A DNA stretch of 24,157 nt from DASUDX01 sp036275365 (GCA_036275365.1 DASUDX010000027.1:1-24157), one strand, 5' to 3'. Shown: positions 1 to 8,004, counted from the stretch's first letter. The notes: generated by a model not told the origin, from the letters alone. Numbers and translations: made by a program.

Positions 1-509
1 TCGAGCGAGTACGGATCCGCGGTGCCGCCGGCATTGCGGGCGGTGCCGTTGCCCGGGCCGAGGGTGCCGACCAGGCTGTTCGGGAAGATGTCGTCGTCCT
101 TGATGGTGACCACGCCGGCGATGCGGTCGATGGTGGTGCCAGCCGGCACGGTGGCCGGAATGATGCGCACGCTCAGCTCTTCATTGGCTTCGGCGTCGCT
201 GTCCGGCAGGGCGACCAGGCGCACCGGGACCGAGGTCTGGCCGGCGGGGATGGTCAGTTCGCGGCGGAACCGGAGATAGTCCACGCTCTGCTCGGCGGTG
301 CCGGCGCGGGTGACCACGCTGAAGGTGACATCGCTGCTCGCCGGTTCGCTCAGGCTGATGATGACATTGCCAGCGGTGCGGACATCGCCTTCACGCAGGC
401 TGAGGTCGGCGACCGAAAGGGCGGCGGCCGAGGCGGCGCCGGCGAAGGTCATGCCCAGAGCGGCCGCCAGGGCGCTGCGGGCGTAACCCGGGTTGATGCG
501 GAAAGTCAT
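1..509 (-). CDS. Secreted Calx-beta domain protein, N-terminal part (runs off left edge)
   Basis: The frame is open from an ATG at 509 down to base 1, giving 169 residues with no stop. Residues 1-28 look like a Sec signal peptide: Arg at 4 and 11, a hydrophobic Ala/Leu stretch, and an Ala-Ser-Ala cleavage site near 28. Residues about 30-140 match a Calx-beta domain: a short beta-rich unit with a YLRF-type strand, an IPAGQTS turn, the DSDAEANEEL acidic loop and a closing IKDDD (Asp 138-140), which in this family binds calcium. A Gly/Asn/Ala-rich stretch follows. A Shine-Dalgarno-like AGGAAG lies about 8 bases upstream of the ATG. Calx-beta domains occur in exported or surface proteins, often large and with other modules, so the missing C-terminal part will decide the role. 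The function is not known from what is visible. Confidence 0.85.
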   Translation of the reverse strand, partial: MTFRINPGYARSALAAALGMTFAGAASAAALSVADLSLREGDVRTAGNVIISLSEPASSDVTFSVVTRAGTAEQSVDYLRFRRELTIPAGQTSVPVRLVALPDSDAEANEELSVRIIPATVPAGTTIDRIAGVVTIKDDDIFPNSLVGTLGPGNGTARNAGGTADPYSL

Positions 510-593
510 GTCGTGCTTCCTGGGGTGTCCAAGGGAGCGGGCACAGTAGTCAAGCAATGTGACAAAACGGCTACGCCAGCGGCTTGCCGGATG

Positions 594-643
594 GCCGTGA
601 TTGAAGTCATGATTCCGATACTGGAAGTCAACGAAATATCACA
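594..643. repeat. Bipartite dispersed element, copy 1 (before DUF1820 gene)
   Basis: GCCGTGAT, then 20 unrelated bases, then TGGAAGTCAA followed by a 12-base part ending in ATCACA. A second copy with the same spacing lies at 18310-18359; the right arm matches at 20 of 22 positions and the left arm at 8 of 8. The outer GTGAT and ATCAC are complementary. This copy ends directly at the GTG start of the DUF1820 gene, in the intergenic region it shares with the divergent Calx-beta gene. Function unknown; it could be a protein-binding site, a promoter-linked motif or a structured leader. Confidence 0.55.
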
Positions 644-976
644 GTGTCCGCCCCGCGCCTGCGCAAGCTGTTCCGCCTCACCTTCCACCAGAACGGCCAG
701 GTCTACGAGCTGTATGCCCGCAAGGTCGGCAGCGGCGAGCTGCCGGGCTGCCTGAGCGTGGAGGAGCTGGTCTTTGGCAGCCGCAGCAGCCTGGTGGTCG
801 ATCCCTCCGAGGAAAAGCTCAAGGCCGAATTCGACGGCGTCAGCCGGCTGCATCTGCCGCTGCACCTGCTCCTGCGGGTGGACGAGGTGCGTCAGGAGGG
901 ACCGGCGCGGATCGTCGGCGAGACCGCCAAGGTGCTGAGCTTCCCCGGCGTCGGCGGACCCGAGAAGCGCGCCTGA
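644..976 (+). CDS. DUF1820 family protein
   Basis: The product has 110 residues, the usual size for this small gammaproteobacterial family. Recognisable family features are the VYELYARKV stretch near the N-terminus, then LVFGSRSSLVVDPSEEKLKAEF (about residues 42-63), then a hydrophobic strand ending in RVDEV. There is no signal peptide or membrane segment, so it is probably cytoplasmic. The start is GTG at 644. The upstream frame has no other usual start codon before a stop at 602, and the Shine-Dalgarno match is poor. The stop codon overlaps the next ATG in a TGATG, so the hydrolase gene that follows is probably translationally coupled. The molecular function of DUF1820 is not known to me. 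Confidence 0.88.
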   Translation: MSAPRLRKLFRLTFHQNGQVYELYARKVGSGELPGCLSVEELVFGSRSSLVVDPSEEKLKAEFDGVSRLHLPLHLLLRVDEVRQEGPARIVGETAKVLSFPGVGGPEKRA

Positions 977-1737
977 TGCGCCTGGCGATGCTGGGCTCCG
1001 GCAGCAGCGGCAATGCCACCTGGGTCGAGGCCGGCGGCACCGCCGTGCTGGTGGATTGCGGCTTCAACCTCGGCGAGACCGAGCGCCGGCTGGAGCGCCT
1101 GGGCTGCGACCCCGGCCGGCTCGCCGCCATCCTGGTCACCCACGAGCATGGCGATCATCTCGGCGGGGTCGGGCGGCTGGCACGGCGGCATGACCTGCCG
1201 GTCTGGCTGACCCGCGGCAGCGCCGGCGGCTGGCGCGATGGCGAGGGCGTGCAGCGCCACTGGATCGACCCGCTGCGGCCGTGGACCCTCGGCGCCCTGA
1301 CCCTGCAGCCCTTCCCGGTGCCGCATGACGCCCGCGAGCCCTGCCAGTTCGTCATCGAAGGCGCCGGCTGCCGGCTCGGCATCGTCTCCGATGTCGGCCA
1401 TGTCACCCCGCACATGCGGCGGGTGCTGCACGACTGCGATGCCCTGCTGCTGGAGTGCAACCACGATCCGGACCTGCTGGCCGAGGGCCCCTATCCGCCA
1501 CGGCTGAAGGACCGGGTGGGCGGCGCCTACGGCCATCTGTCCAATGCCCAGGCGGCCGACCTGCTGGCCAGCATCCGCACCCCGCGTCTGCGGGCGCTGG
1601 TGCTCACCCATCTGTCCCAGCAGAACAACCGCCCGGCGCTGGCCCGGGCGGCGGTCTGCGAGGTGTTGCAGGACGATCCGGACTGGTGCCGCTGCGCCGG
1701 TCAGGAGGACGGAACCGGCTGGATCGAGCTGGCCTGA
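976..1737 (+). CDS. MBL-fold metallo-hydrolase (YycJ/PhnP-like)
   Basis: 253 residues with the metallo-beta-lactamase fold. An opening strand LGSGSSGNATWV (6-17) is followed by the metal-binding motif THEHGDH (55-61), then His117 (PHDA), Asp139 (SDVGH), Glu160 in LLLECNHD, His187 (GHLSNAQAADL) and His212 (LTHLSQQNNRP). The order and the GHLSN and THLSQ motifs fit the YycJ/WalJ and cyclic-phosphodiesterase (PhnP-like) branch, so a phosphodiester or nucleic-acid substrate is likely, but the substrate cannot be read from sequence. There is no signal peptide. The ATG overlaps the DUF1820 stop by one base and a weak GAGAAG lies upstream, so both are probably made from one transcript. purL starts 62 bases later with its own likely promoter. 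Confidence 0.9.
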   Translation: MRLAMLGSGSSGNATWVEAGGTAVLVDCGFNLGETERRLERLGCDPGRLAAILVTHEHGDHLGGVGRLARRHDLPVWLTRGSAGGWRDGEGVQRHWIDPLRPWTLGALTLQPFPVPHDAREPCQFVIEGAGCRLGIVSDVGHVTPHMRRVLHDCDALLLECNHDPDLLAEGPYPPRLKDRVGGAYGHLSNAQAADLLASIRTPRLRALVLTHLSQQNNRPALARAAVCEVLQDDPDWCRCAGQEDGTGWIELA

Positions 1738-1764
1738 GCCGCCGCGGCCGCCGGCCCCAGCCGG

Positions 1765-1770
1765 TAAAAT
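1765..1770 (+). promoter_or_regulatory. Candidate -10 box for purL
   Basis: TAAAAT matches the sigma-70 -10 consensus at five of six positions and stands out in otherwise GC-rich sequence, between the hydrolase stop (1737) and purL (1800). Transcription would start near 1777, leaving a leader of about 23 bases. No good -35 box is visible. Confidence 0.45.
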
Positions 1771-1799
1771 GCGCTTCCTGCCGCGCCCGCCGCCCTGAT

Positions 1800-4700
1800 A
1801 TGACTTCCTCCGCCTCGTTCGCGGTGCTGCCCAGCGCCACCGTCCTGTCCGCATTCCGGGTGGAGCGCCTGATCAGCGAGCTGCGGGCCCAGGCGCCCGG
1901 CCTCCAGGGCCTGGAGGTGCGCGATTTCTTCCTCGCCGATCTCGAGCCCGGGGTCGATCGTGCCGCCCTGCGCGCCCTGCTCGGGCCGGGGCCGGAGGTC
2001 TTCCCCGCGGCCGAGGGCCGGCTGTTCGTGGTGCCCCGGGTCGGCACCACCTCGCCCTGGTCGAGCAAGGCCACCGATATCGCCCGCGTCTGCGGCCTGC
2101 GCGGGGTGCGCCGCCTGGAGCTGGGCCGGGTCCTGCTCCTCCAGGGCCTGCGCCAGCTGCCGCCGGCCTGCTGGGCGCTGCTGCACGACCCGATGATGGA
2201 ATCGGTGCTGGAGGACGAGGCGCGGCTGGCTGAGGTGTTCGCACACCAGCCGCCCCGGCCGCTGCGCAGCGTGGCCCTGGCCGCACGCGGCCGCGAGGCC
2301 CTGGCCGAGGCCAACCGCGACTGGGGCCTGGCCCTGTCCGAGGCCGAGATCGACTATCTCGCCGGCCACTATCTGCAGGCTGGGCGCGATCCCAGCGATG
2401 CCGAGCTGATGATGTTCGCCCAGGTCAACAGCGAGCACTGCCGGCACAAGATCTTCAACGCCGAGTTCACCCTCGATGGCGAGCGCCAGCCGCACTCGCC
2501 CTTCCAGATGATCCGCATGAGCCACGCGGCCAGCCCGCATGGCGTGCTCTCGGCCTACAAGGACAACGCCGCGGTGGTGGAAGGCCATCCGGCGATGCGC
2601 TTCTTCCGCGACGCTGACCAGGTCTGGCGCGAGCACGCCGAGCCGGTGGATCTGCTGATGAAGGTGGAGACCCACAACCACCCCACCGGCATCTCGCCGC
2701 ATCCGGGGGCGGCCACCGGTGCCGGCGGCGAGATCCGCGACGAGGCCGCCACCGGCCGCGGCGCCCGGCCCAAGGCCGGGTTGTGCGGCTTCACCGTCGC
2801 CAATCTGCGCATTCCCGGCTTCGAGCAGCCCTGGGAGGCGCCGCTGCCGCGGCCCAGCCAGATGGCCAGCGCCCTGCAGATCATGCTCGAGGGCCCGATC
2901 GGCGCCGCCAGCTATAACAATGAGTTCGGCCGTCCCAATCTCGCCGGGTACTTCCGCACCTATGAGGCGGCCACGGCGGTGACCGGGGACGCCGGCGCCG
3001 AGTCCGCGCCGGCCCTCCGCGGCTATCACAAGCCGGTGATGATCGCCGGTGGCTACGGCAACATCCGCCGGTCACATGTCGAGAAGCTGCCGGTGCTCGA
3101 GGGCACCCGGCTGGTGGTGCTGGGCGGCCCGGCCCTGCTGATCGGCCTCGGCGGCGGCGCCGCCTCCTCGATGGCCACCGGCAGCTCCAGCGCGGCACTC
3201 GACTACGCCAGCGTGCAGCGCGCCAATCCGGAGCTGGAGCGGCGCTGCCAGGAGGTGATCGATGCCTGCTGGGCGCTGGGCGAGGACAACCCGATCCGCT
3301 CGATCCACGATGTCGGCGCCGGCGGCATCTCCAACGCCCTGCCGGAGCTGGTGCATGCCGATGATCGCGGCGGTGTGTTCCAGCTGCGCGAGGTGATCAG
3401 CGCCGATCCCTCGCTCTCGCCGATGGAGATCTGGTGCAACGAATCGCAGGAGCGCTATGTGCTCGCCATCGCCGAGGCCGATCTGCCGCGCTTCGCGGCG
3501 ATCTGCGCCCGCGAGCGCTGCCCGCAGGCGGTGGTCGGCACCGCCACCCTCGAGCGCCGTCTGCAGGTGCTGGATCATCCAGCGGCCCCGGTGCCGGTGG
3601 ATCTGCCGATGGAGGTGCTGCTGGGCAAGCCGCCGCGCCTGCACCGCCAGGCCCGTCGGCTGCCGGCGCCGGCGGCGACGGTCGATCCGGCCCTGCTGGC
3701 GCTCGCCGAGCGCCCGGAGACCCTGCGCGCCACCCTGGAGCAGGTGCTGCGCCTGCCGGCCGTGGCGGACAAGACCTTCCTCATCACCATCGGCGATCGC
3801 ACCGTCGGCGGTCTCACCGTGCGCGACCAGATGGTCGGCCCCTGGCAGGTGCCGGTGGCGGATTGCGCGATCACCGCGACCGGCTTCGAGGCCGTCACCG
3901 GCGAGGCCATGGCGATGGGCGAGCGGCCCCTGCTGGCCCTGCAGAACGCCCCGGCCTCCGGACGCATGGCGGTGGGCGAGGCGCTGACCAATCTGATGGG
4001 GGCCGACATCGAGCGGCTGTCCGATGTGCGCCTGTCAGCCAACTGGATGGCCGCCTGTGGCCAGGACGACGAGGACGCCCGCCTCTACGACACCGTGCGG
4101 GCGGTCGGTGCCGAGCTCTGTCCGGCCCTGGGCATTGCCATTCCGGTGGGCAAGGACTCGCTGTCGATGAAGACCCAGTGGCGCGATGCCGAGGGCCGCG
4201 CGCACCGCCAGACCGCGCCGCTGACCCTGATCGTCTCCGCCTTCGCCCCGGTCAGCGATGTGCGCCGCAGCCTGACCCCGCAGCTGCGGCGCGACGCCGG
4301 CCCCACCCGCCTGCTGCTGCTCGATCTGGGCGAGGCGCGTGACCGCCTCGGCCATTCGGCGCTGGCCCAGGTCAGCGGGCGGGCCGGCGGCGCGGTGCCG
4401 GATCTGGACCATCCGGCCAGCCTGCGCGCGGCCTTCGAGTTCATCCGCGATGCGCGCCGTGCCGGCCGCCTGCTGGCCCTGCACGACCGCAGCGATGGCG
4501 GCCTGATCGTCAGCCTCTGCGAGATGGCCTTCGCCGGCCGCTGTGGCCTCGAGCTGGCGCTGCCGGCCGGACGCGCCCTGCTGCCGCTGCTGTTCAGCGA
4601 GGAACTCGGCCTGCTGCTGCAGGTGCCGGTGGCCGCGGTACCGGCCCTGCAGTCCGAGGCCAGTGTGCGGGGCTTGAGCCTGCTCGATCTCGGCCAGCCG

Positions 4701-5705
4701 CTGGAGACGCCGGAGCTGCGCGTCAGCCAGGCCGGCGCGCTGCGGCTGCAGGCACCGCTGCTGGCCCTGCACCAGGTGTGGTCGGAAACCAGCCTGCGGC
4801 TGGCGGCGCTGCGCGACAACCCGGCCTGCGTGGCCGAGGCGGCGGCGGACCTCGCCCGCCCCGACGACCCCGGCCTGCAGCTGCAGCTGAGCTTCGACCC
4901 CGCGCCGCTGCCGGCGATCCACACCCGGCGGCCGCGGGTGGCGATCCTGCGCGAGCAGGGCGTCAACGGCCAGGTGGAGATGGCCTGGGCCTTCCACGCC
5001 GCGGGCTTCGAGGCGGTGGATGTCCACATGAGCGATCTGCTCGAAGGCGGCGGCAGCCTCGAGACCTTCCGCGGCCTGGTGGCCTGTGGCGGCTTCAGCT
5101 ACGGCGATGTGCTCGGCGCCGGGCAGGGCTGGGCGCGCAGCATCCTGTTCAATCCGCGGGTGCGCGAGGCGTTCGCCGGCTTCCTCGCCGACCCGCAGCG
5201 CTTCGCCCTCGGCGTCTGCAACGGCTGCCAGATGTTCGCGGCGCTGCGCGAGCTGGTGCCGGGCGCGCAGGCCTGGCCGATGTTCCGGCGCAACCGCAGC
5301 GAGCAGTTCGAGGCGCGCTGGAGCCAGGTGGAGATCCTGCCCTCGCGCTCGCTGTTCTTCGCCGGCATGGAGGGCTCGCGTCTGCCGGTGGCGGTGGCCC
5401 ATGGCGAGGGTCGCGCCGAGTTCGAGGATCCGGCCCAGCTGATCCGTCTGCAGGCCTCGGGCCAGGTGGCGCTGCGCTTCATCGACGCCGACGGCAGCGC
5501 GGCCGAGCGCTATCCGCGCAATCCCAACGGCTCACCCGGTGGCGTGACCTCGGTGTGCAACGAGGACGGCCGCATCACCGTGCTGATGCCGCATCCGGAG
5601 CGCACCATCGCCGGGGTCACCGGGTCCTGGTGGCCGCAGGCCTGGCCGCAGGGGCGCACGCCCTGGTTCCGGCTGTTCGAGAACGCGCGCCGCTGGGTCG
5701 GCTGA
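1800..5705 (+). CDS. purL: Phosphoribosylformylglycinamidine synthase
   Basis: 1301 residues, matching the large single-chain PurL of Gammaproteobacteria (about 1295). It converts FGAR, glutamine and ATP into FGAM in purine biosynthesis, in the cytoplasm. Visible landmarks are the N-terminal PurS-like part, NSEHCRHK (210-217), the ATP/substrate loop with KVETHNHPTGISPHPGAATG, and a second AIR-synthase-like half. The C-terminal class I glutamine amidotransferase starts near RPRVAILREQGVNGQ and has the nucleophile Cys1140 in GVCNGCQ and the His1265/Glu1267 pair in PHPERT. These sit about five positions beyond the E. coli residues as I recall them. The reading frame is open far upstream, but homology begins at MTSSASFAVLPS, so ATG 1800 is chosen. 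It converges on mlaA. Confidence 0.97.
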   Translation: MTSSASFAVLPSATVLSAFRVERLISELRAQAPGLQGLEVRDFFLADLEPGVDRAALRALLGPGPEVFPAAEGRLFVVPRVGTTSPWSSKATDIARVCGLRGVRRLELGRVLLLQGLRQLPPACWALLHDPMMESVLEDEARLAEVFAHQPPRPLRSVALAARGREALAEANRDWGLALSEAEIDYLAGHYLQAGRDPSDAELMMFAQVNSEHCRHKIFNAEFTLDGERQPHSPFQMIRMSHAASPHGVLSAYKDNAAVVEGHPAMRFFRDADQVWREHAEPVDLLMKVETHNHPTGISPHPGAATGAGGEIRDEAATGRGARPKAGLCGFTVANLRIPGFEQPWEAPLPRPSQMASALQIMLEGPIGAASYNNEFGRPNLAGYFRTYEAATAVTGDAGAESAPALRGYHKPVMIAGGYGNIRRSHVEKLPVLEGTRLVVLGGPALLIGLGGGAASSMATGSSSAALDYASVQRANPELERRCQEVIDACWALGEDNPIRSIHDVGAGGISNALPELVHADDRGGVFQLREVISADPSLSPMEIWCNESQERYVLAIAEADLPRFAAICARERCPQAVVGTATLERRLQVLDHPAAPVPVDLPMEVLLGKPPRLHRQARRLPAPAATVDPALLALAERPETLRATLEQVLRLPAVADKTFLITIGDRTVGGLTVRDQMVGPWQVPVADCAITATGFEAVTGEAMAMGERPLLALQNAPASGRMAVGEALTNLMGADIERLSDVRLSANWMAACGQDDEDARLYDTVRAVGAELCPALGIAIPVGKDSLSMKTQWRDAEGRAHRQTAPLTLIVSAFAPVSDVRRSLTPQLRRDAGPTRLLLLDLGEARDRLGHSALAQVSGRAGGAVPDLDHPASLRAAFEFIRDARRAGRLLALHDRSDGGLIVSLCEMAFAGRCGLELALPAGRALLPLLFSEELGLLLQVPVAAVPALQSEASVRGLSLLDLGQPLETPELRVSQAGALRLQAPLLALHQVWSETSLRLAALRDNPACVAEAAADLARPDDPGLQLQLSFDPAPLPAIHTRRPRVAILREQGVNGQVEMAWAFHAAGFEAVDVHMSDLLEGGGSLETFRGLVACGGFSYGDVLGAGQGWARSILFNPRVREAFAGFLADPQRFALGVCNGCQMFAALRELVPGAQAWPMFRRNRSEQFEARWSQVEILPSRSLFFAGMEGSRLPVAVAHGEGRAEFEDPAQLIRLQASGQVALRFIDADGSAAERYPRNPNGSPGGVTSVCNEDGRITVLMPHPERTIAGVTGSWWPQAWPQGRTPWFRLFENARRWVG

Positions 5706-5710
5706 GACGA

Positions 5711-5746
5711 GGACCGGTCCGCGCCGGGCCGAGGCCGGCCGGCCTC
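5711..5746. terminator. Paired palindromes in the purL/mlaA convergent gap (possible terminator)
   Basis: Two perfect palindromes stand almost side by side: GGACCGGTCC (5711-5720) and GAGGCCGGCCGGCCTC (5731-5746). The second includes two bases of the mlaA stop codon. The gap between the convergent genes is only 39 bases. A GC-rich hairpin could act on both transcripts, but there is no T tract on either strand, so intrinsic termination is doubtful. Confidence 0.3.
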
Positions 5747-6464
5747 ACTCGTCGAAATCGTCCTCGAAGTCATAGCGCTGGCGCGGCGGGTTGCCGTCGT
5801 GCACCAGGGCCAGCCGTCGCTGCAGATAGACGGTGCGCAGGAACAGATAGGGATCGAACTGCTGCTCGAGCAGGCGGTCGGCGTCGAGCAGGCCGGCGCG
5901 GGTGTCGATCACATTCAGCACATTGAGGCCGATCTCCAGGGCCTCCTCGTCGGTGTAGGTGGTCGGCGAGCTGTAGTAGTCGCCGACGCGGCCGATCAGA
6001 TCCCGGTTGGAGGCCGGCCCCAGCAGCGGCAGCATCAGATACCAGCCCGGACCGACGCCCCAGGTGCCCAGGGTCTGGCCGAAGTCCTCGTCATTGGCCG
6101 GCAGGCCGACCCGGCTCGCCACATCCATGAAGCCGCCGAGACCGACGGTGGTGTTGAGCACGAAGCGGCCGAGATCCTCGCCGCCCTGGGCGAACTTGCC
6201 CTGCAGGAGGTCGTTGAGGATGACCGTCGGATAGAACAGATTGCTGAAGAAGTTGCCGATGCCGCCGCGGACCGGCTCCGGCACCACCGCGACATAGCCG
6301 CGCGCCACCGGCCGCAGCACATAGCGGTCGGCGGTCTGGTTGAAGCGGAAGATCGGCCGGTTGATCGCCTCCAGCGGGTCGCTGGGTTCATCCGGCGGGG
6401 TGTGGGCGCAGCCGCCGAGCAGGCTCAGCAGCAGGGCGGCGGCAACAGGCAGGCGCAGCATCAT
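5745..6464 (-). CDS. mlaA: MlaA family outer-membrane lipoprotein
   Basis: 239 residues. The signal peptide ends in a lipobox LLGGC, with the lipidated Cys at 19. Family motifs follow: DPLEAINRPIFRFN (29-42), NFFSNLFYP (71-79), GLGGFMDVAS (108-117), and DFGQTLGTWGVGPGWYLMLPLLGP (127-150) followed by NRD. MlaA forms a ring-like channel in the outer membrane that removes phospholipids from the outer leaflet and passes them to MlaC. It is the last gene of the mla set, 46 bases after mlaB, with a good Shine-Dalgarno (GGGAGA) before the double ATG. The tail is acidic (FEDDFDE). Having mlaA with the transporter genes makes the locus self-contained; in E. coli mlaA lies elsewhere. Confidence 0.96.
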   Translation of the reverse strand: MMLRLPVAAALLLSLLGGCAHTPPDEPSDPLEAINRPIFRFNQTADRYVLRPVARGYVAVVPEPVRGGIGNFFSNLFYPTVILNDLLQGKFAQGGEDLGRFVLNTTVGLGGFMDVASRVGLPANDEDFGQTLGTWGVGPGWYLMLPLLGPASNRDLIGRVGDYYSSPTTYTDEEALEIGLNVLNVIDTRAGLLDADRLLEQQFDPYLFLRTVYLQRRLALVHDGNPPRQRYDFEDDFDE

Positions 6465-6510
6465 CGAGGTCTCCCTTTCCCCGGTGCGGGGGCGCCCCGG
6501 CGATGCCGGG

Positions 6511-6783
6511 TCAGGCCGACGGCGCAGCGCCGTCCAGCAACAGCGTATCCACTTCCAGGAAGCGCATCAGCGAGCGTGCCTGCTCCGGCACCCCGCTGAG
6601 CGGCAGGCGCTGGCCGCTGCGCTCCGCACGGCGGCGCAGTTCCAGCAGCAGGGCGATGCCGGCGCTGTCGACCCGGCTCACCGCCGACAGATCCAGCCCC
6701 CCGGCCGCCACCAGCTCGTCGGCACGGGCGAGCCAGCGGCCCACCCCGGCGAAATCCAGCGCGCCATCCAGTGGCAGCGCCAT
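6511..6783 (-). CDS. mlaB: MlaB-like STAS domain protein
   Basis: 90 residues forming one STAS domain, with the hallmark loop DLSAVSRVDSAGIALLLEL (31-49). In E. coli, MlaB binds the MlaF ATPase and is needed for MlaFE activity, and the residue before AG in this loop is important; here it is Ser40. The frame is open further upstream, but that part overlaps mlaC and is not STAS-like. The ATG at 6783 lies two bases after the mlaC stop, with GAGG seven bases before it, which supports this start and coupling to mlaC. Such short STAS genes are easily missed or mis-started in GC-rich genomes. Confidence 0.9.
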   Translation of the reverse strand: MALPLDGALDFAGVGRWLARADELVAAGGLDLSAVSRVDSAGIALLLELRRRAERSGQRLPLSGVPEQARSLMRFLEVDTLLLDGAAPSA

Positions 6784-6785
6784 GC

Positions 6786-7436
6786 TCAGCCCTCGGTCAC
6801 CGGCCGGATCGCCTGGCCGGCCTCCAGCTTCTGGATCACCGCATCCAGCGAGGAGGTCTTGACCTCGGCCGCGATCTGGCTGCGAAAGGCGGTGATCACC
6901 GAGATGTTCTCCACCGAGATGTCCCAGATCTTCCACTCGCCATCGACCACATGCAGGGAAAAGCCGACCGGAATCGGCGGACCGCTGGTGCGCAGCACAT
7001 TGGTGTTGACGGTGACATCGGTCGCCTTGGGATCCAGGCGCAGCGGCTTGATCTCGGCCTTCACCTGCGAGCTGTACTCGAGCATGGTGTCGGCATAGGT
7101 GCGGATCAGCATGTTCTTGAAGGCGACCTCGAAGCGGCTGCGCTGCTCGGGGGTGGCGCCGCGCCAGTTGCGGGCGAGGATCAGCTGGGCGATGTACTTG
7201 GTATCGAAGCGCGGCACCACCAGCTCGTCCACCACCTTGTAGAAGGCGGCCTTGTCGGCCTCGTAGGTCGCCTTGTTCTTGCTGATCAGGTCCTGCAGCT
7301 GGTCGGTGGTGGACTTGATCACCGCATCCGGGGTCTGGGCGGGCATCTTCACCGCGGCGCCCTGCTGGGCACCCACGGGCAGGGCCAGCAGCAGGCCGAG
7401 CACGGCCAGGCTGCGACGGGTCAGGGAAAGCATCAT
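6786..7436 (-). CDS. mlaC: Periplasmic phospholipid-binding protein MlaC
   Basis: 216 residues. The signal peptide (1-23) has RRSLAVLGLLLALPVGAQ. The body shows the MlaC/Ttg2D pattern: KNKATYEADKAAFYKVVDELVVPRFD, ILARNWRGATPEQRSRFEVAFKNMLIRTYADTMLEY, then VDGEWKIWDISVENISVI. MlaC ferries phospholipid between MlaA and the inner-membrane MlaFEDB complex. The ATG at 7436 is chosen over an open upstream extension because a signal peptide starts here and GGAG precedes it by about eight bases. It lies between mlaD (25 bases upstream) and mlaB (2 bases downstream), so it is probably cotranscribed. Confidence 0.95.
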   Translation of the reverse strand: MMLSLTRRSLAVLGLLLALPVGAQQGAAVKMPAQTPDAVIKSTTDQLQDLISKNKATYEADKAAFYKVVDELVVPRFDTKYIAQLILARNWRGATPEQRSRFEVAFKNMLIRTYADTMLEYSSQVKAEIKPLRLDPKATDVTVNTNVLRTSGPPIPVGFSLHVVDGEWKIWDISVENISVITAFRSQIAAEVKTSSLDAVIQKLEAGQAIRPVTEG

Positions 7437-7461
7437 CTCGGTTCTCCGGTGAGGCAACAGA

Positions 7462-8004
7462 TCAGGGAGCGGCCGGCGCACTGGCGGCCGGCGGCTTGAG
7501 CGAATCGGCGAGCGACTGGATCGCCTGGGCGAGGCCATCATCCTTCTTCTCGGTCTGCGCCGAGAGGAACTGGCCGATCAGGTTCTCCAGCACCAGGGCG
7601 CTCTGGGTGAGCTTGATCTGGCTGCCCTCGCGCAGGCTCTCCTCGGCCCCGCCGGGCTCCAGACCCACATACTGCTCGCCGAGCAGACCCGCGGTGAGGA
7701 TCTTGGCGTTGGAGTCCTCGGGAATGGTGCTGTACTGGTTGGACATCTCCAGCAGCACGGTGGCGTTGAAGCTGACCGGGTCGATGCTGATCGACTTCAC
7801 CCGGCCGACCTTGACCCCGGCCAGCGTCACTGCCGAGCCCGGCTTGAGCCCGCCGATGTTCTCGAAGCTGGCGGTGACGCGGTAGACGCCATCGCCGCTG
7901 CCGACGCTGTCCAGGCTCGCCACCCGGAAGGTCAGCACGAACACCGCCGCCACGCCCAGACAGACGAAAAGGCCAACCAGAATTTCCAGTGCTCGGGATT
8001 GCAT
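7462..8004 (-). CDS. mlaD: MCE domain protein MlaD
   Basis: 180 residues. One N-terminal membrane helix (about 7-28, EILVGLFVCLGVAAVFVLTF) anchors a single MCE domain (about 38-118) with FENIGGLKPGSAVTLAGVKVGRV and the ILTAGLLGEQYVGLEPGG ending typical of the family. A helix (VLENLIGQFLSAQ) and a Pro/Ala-rich tail follow. MlaD forms the hexameric periplasmic ring on MlaE that receives lipid from MlaC. The ATG at 8004 has GGAG about 11 bases upstream. The open frame beyond it runs into mlaE in a different frame and is not coding. Spacing to mlaE is 56 bases. Confidence 0.95.
   Translation of the reverse strand: MQSRALEILVGLFVCLGVAAVFVLTFRVASLDSVGSGDGVYRVTASFENIGGLKPGSAVTLAGVKVGRVKSISIDPVSFNATVLLEMSNQYSTIPEDSNAKILTAGLLGEQYVGLEPGGAEESLREGSQIKLTQSALVLENLIGQFLSAQTEKKDDGLAQAIQSLADSLKPPAASAPAAP

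Noticed and set aside
556..613. Promoters for the divergent Calx-beta and DUF1820 genes (TTGACT on the minus strand near 551-556; TTGCCG and CATGAT on the plus strand)
   Set aside because: Hexamers match only partly or lack a partner at the right distance, so no specific promoter is claimed.
1769..1798. Nine-residue leader peptide MRFLPRPPP ending one base before purL, with a proline run that could stall ribosomes
   Set aside because: Its ATG overlaps the candidate -10 box TAAAAT, so a transcript from that promoter would start inside or after it. No Shine-Dalgarno precedes it.
1455..1799. 115-residue N-terminal extension of PurL in the open frame
   Set aside because: It overlaps the hydrolase gene in another frame, is low-complexity Arg/Gly/Pro-rich, and PurL homology starts at ATG 1800.
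4035..5402. 455-residue minus-strand open frame inside purL (and a 442-residue one at 1701-3029)
   Set aside because: Both lie fully within or across purL, are rich in Gln/Ala/His/Gly and show no family motif.
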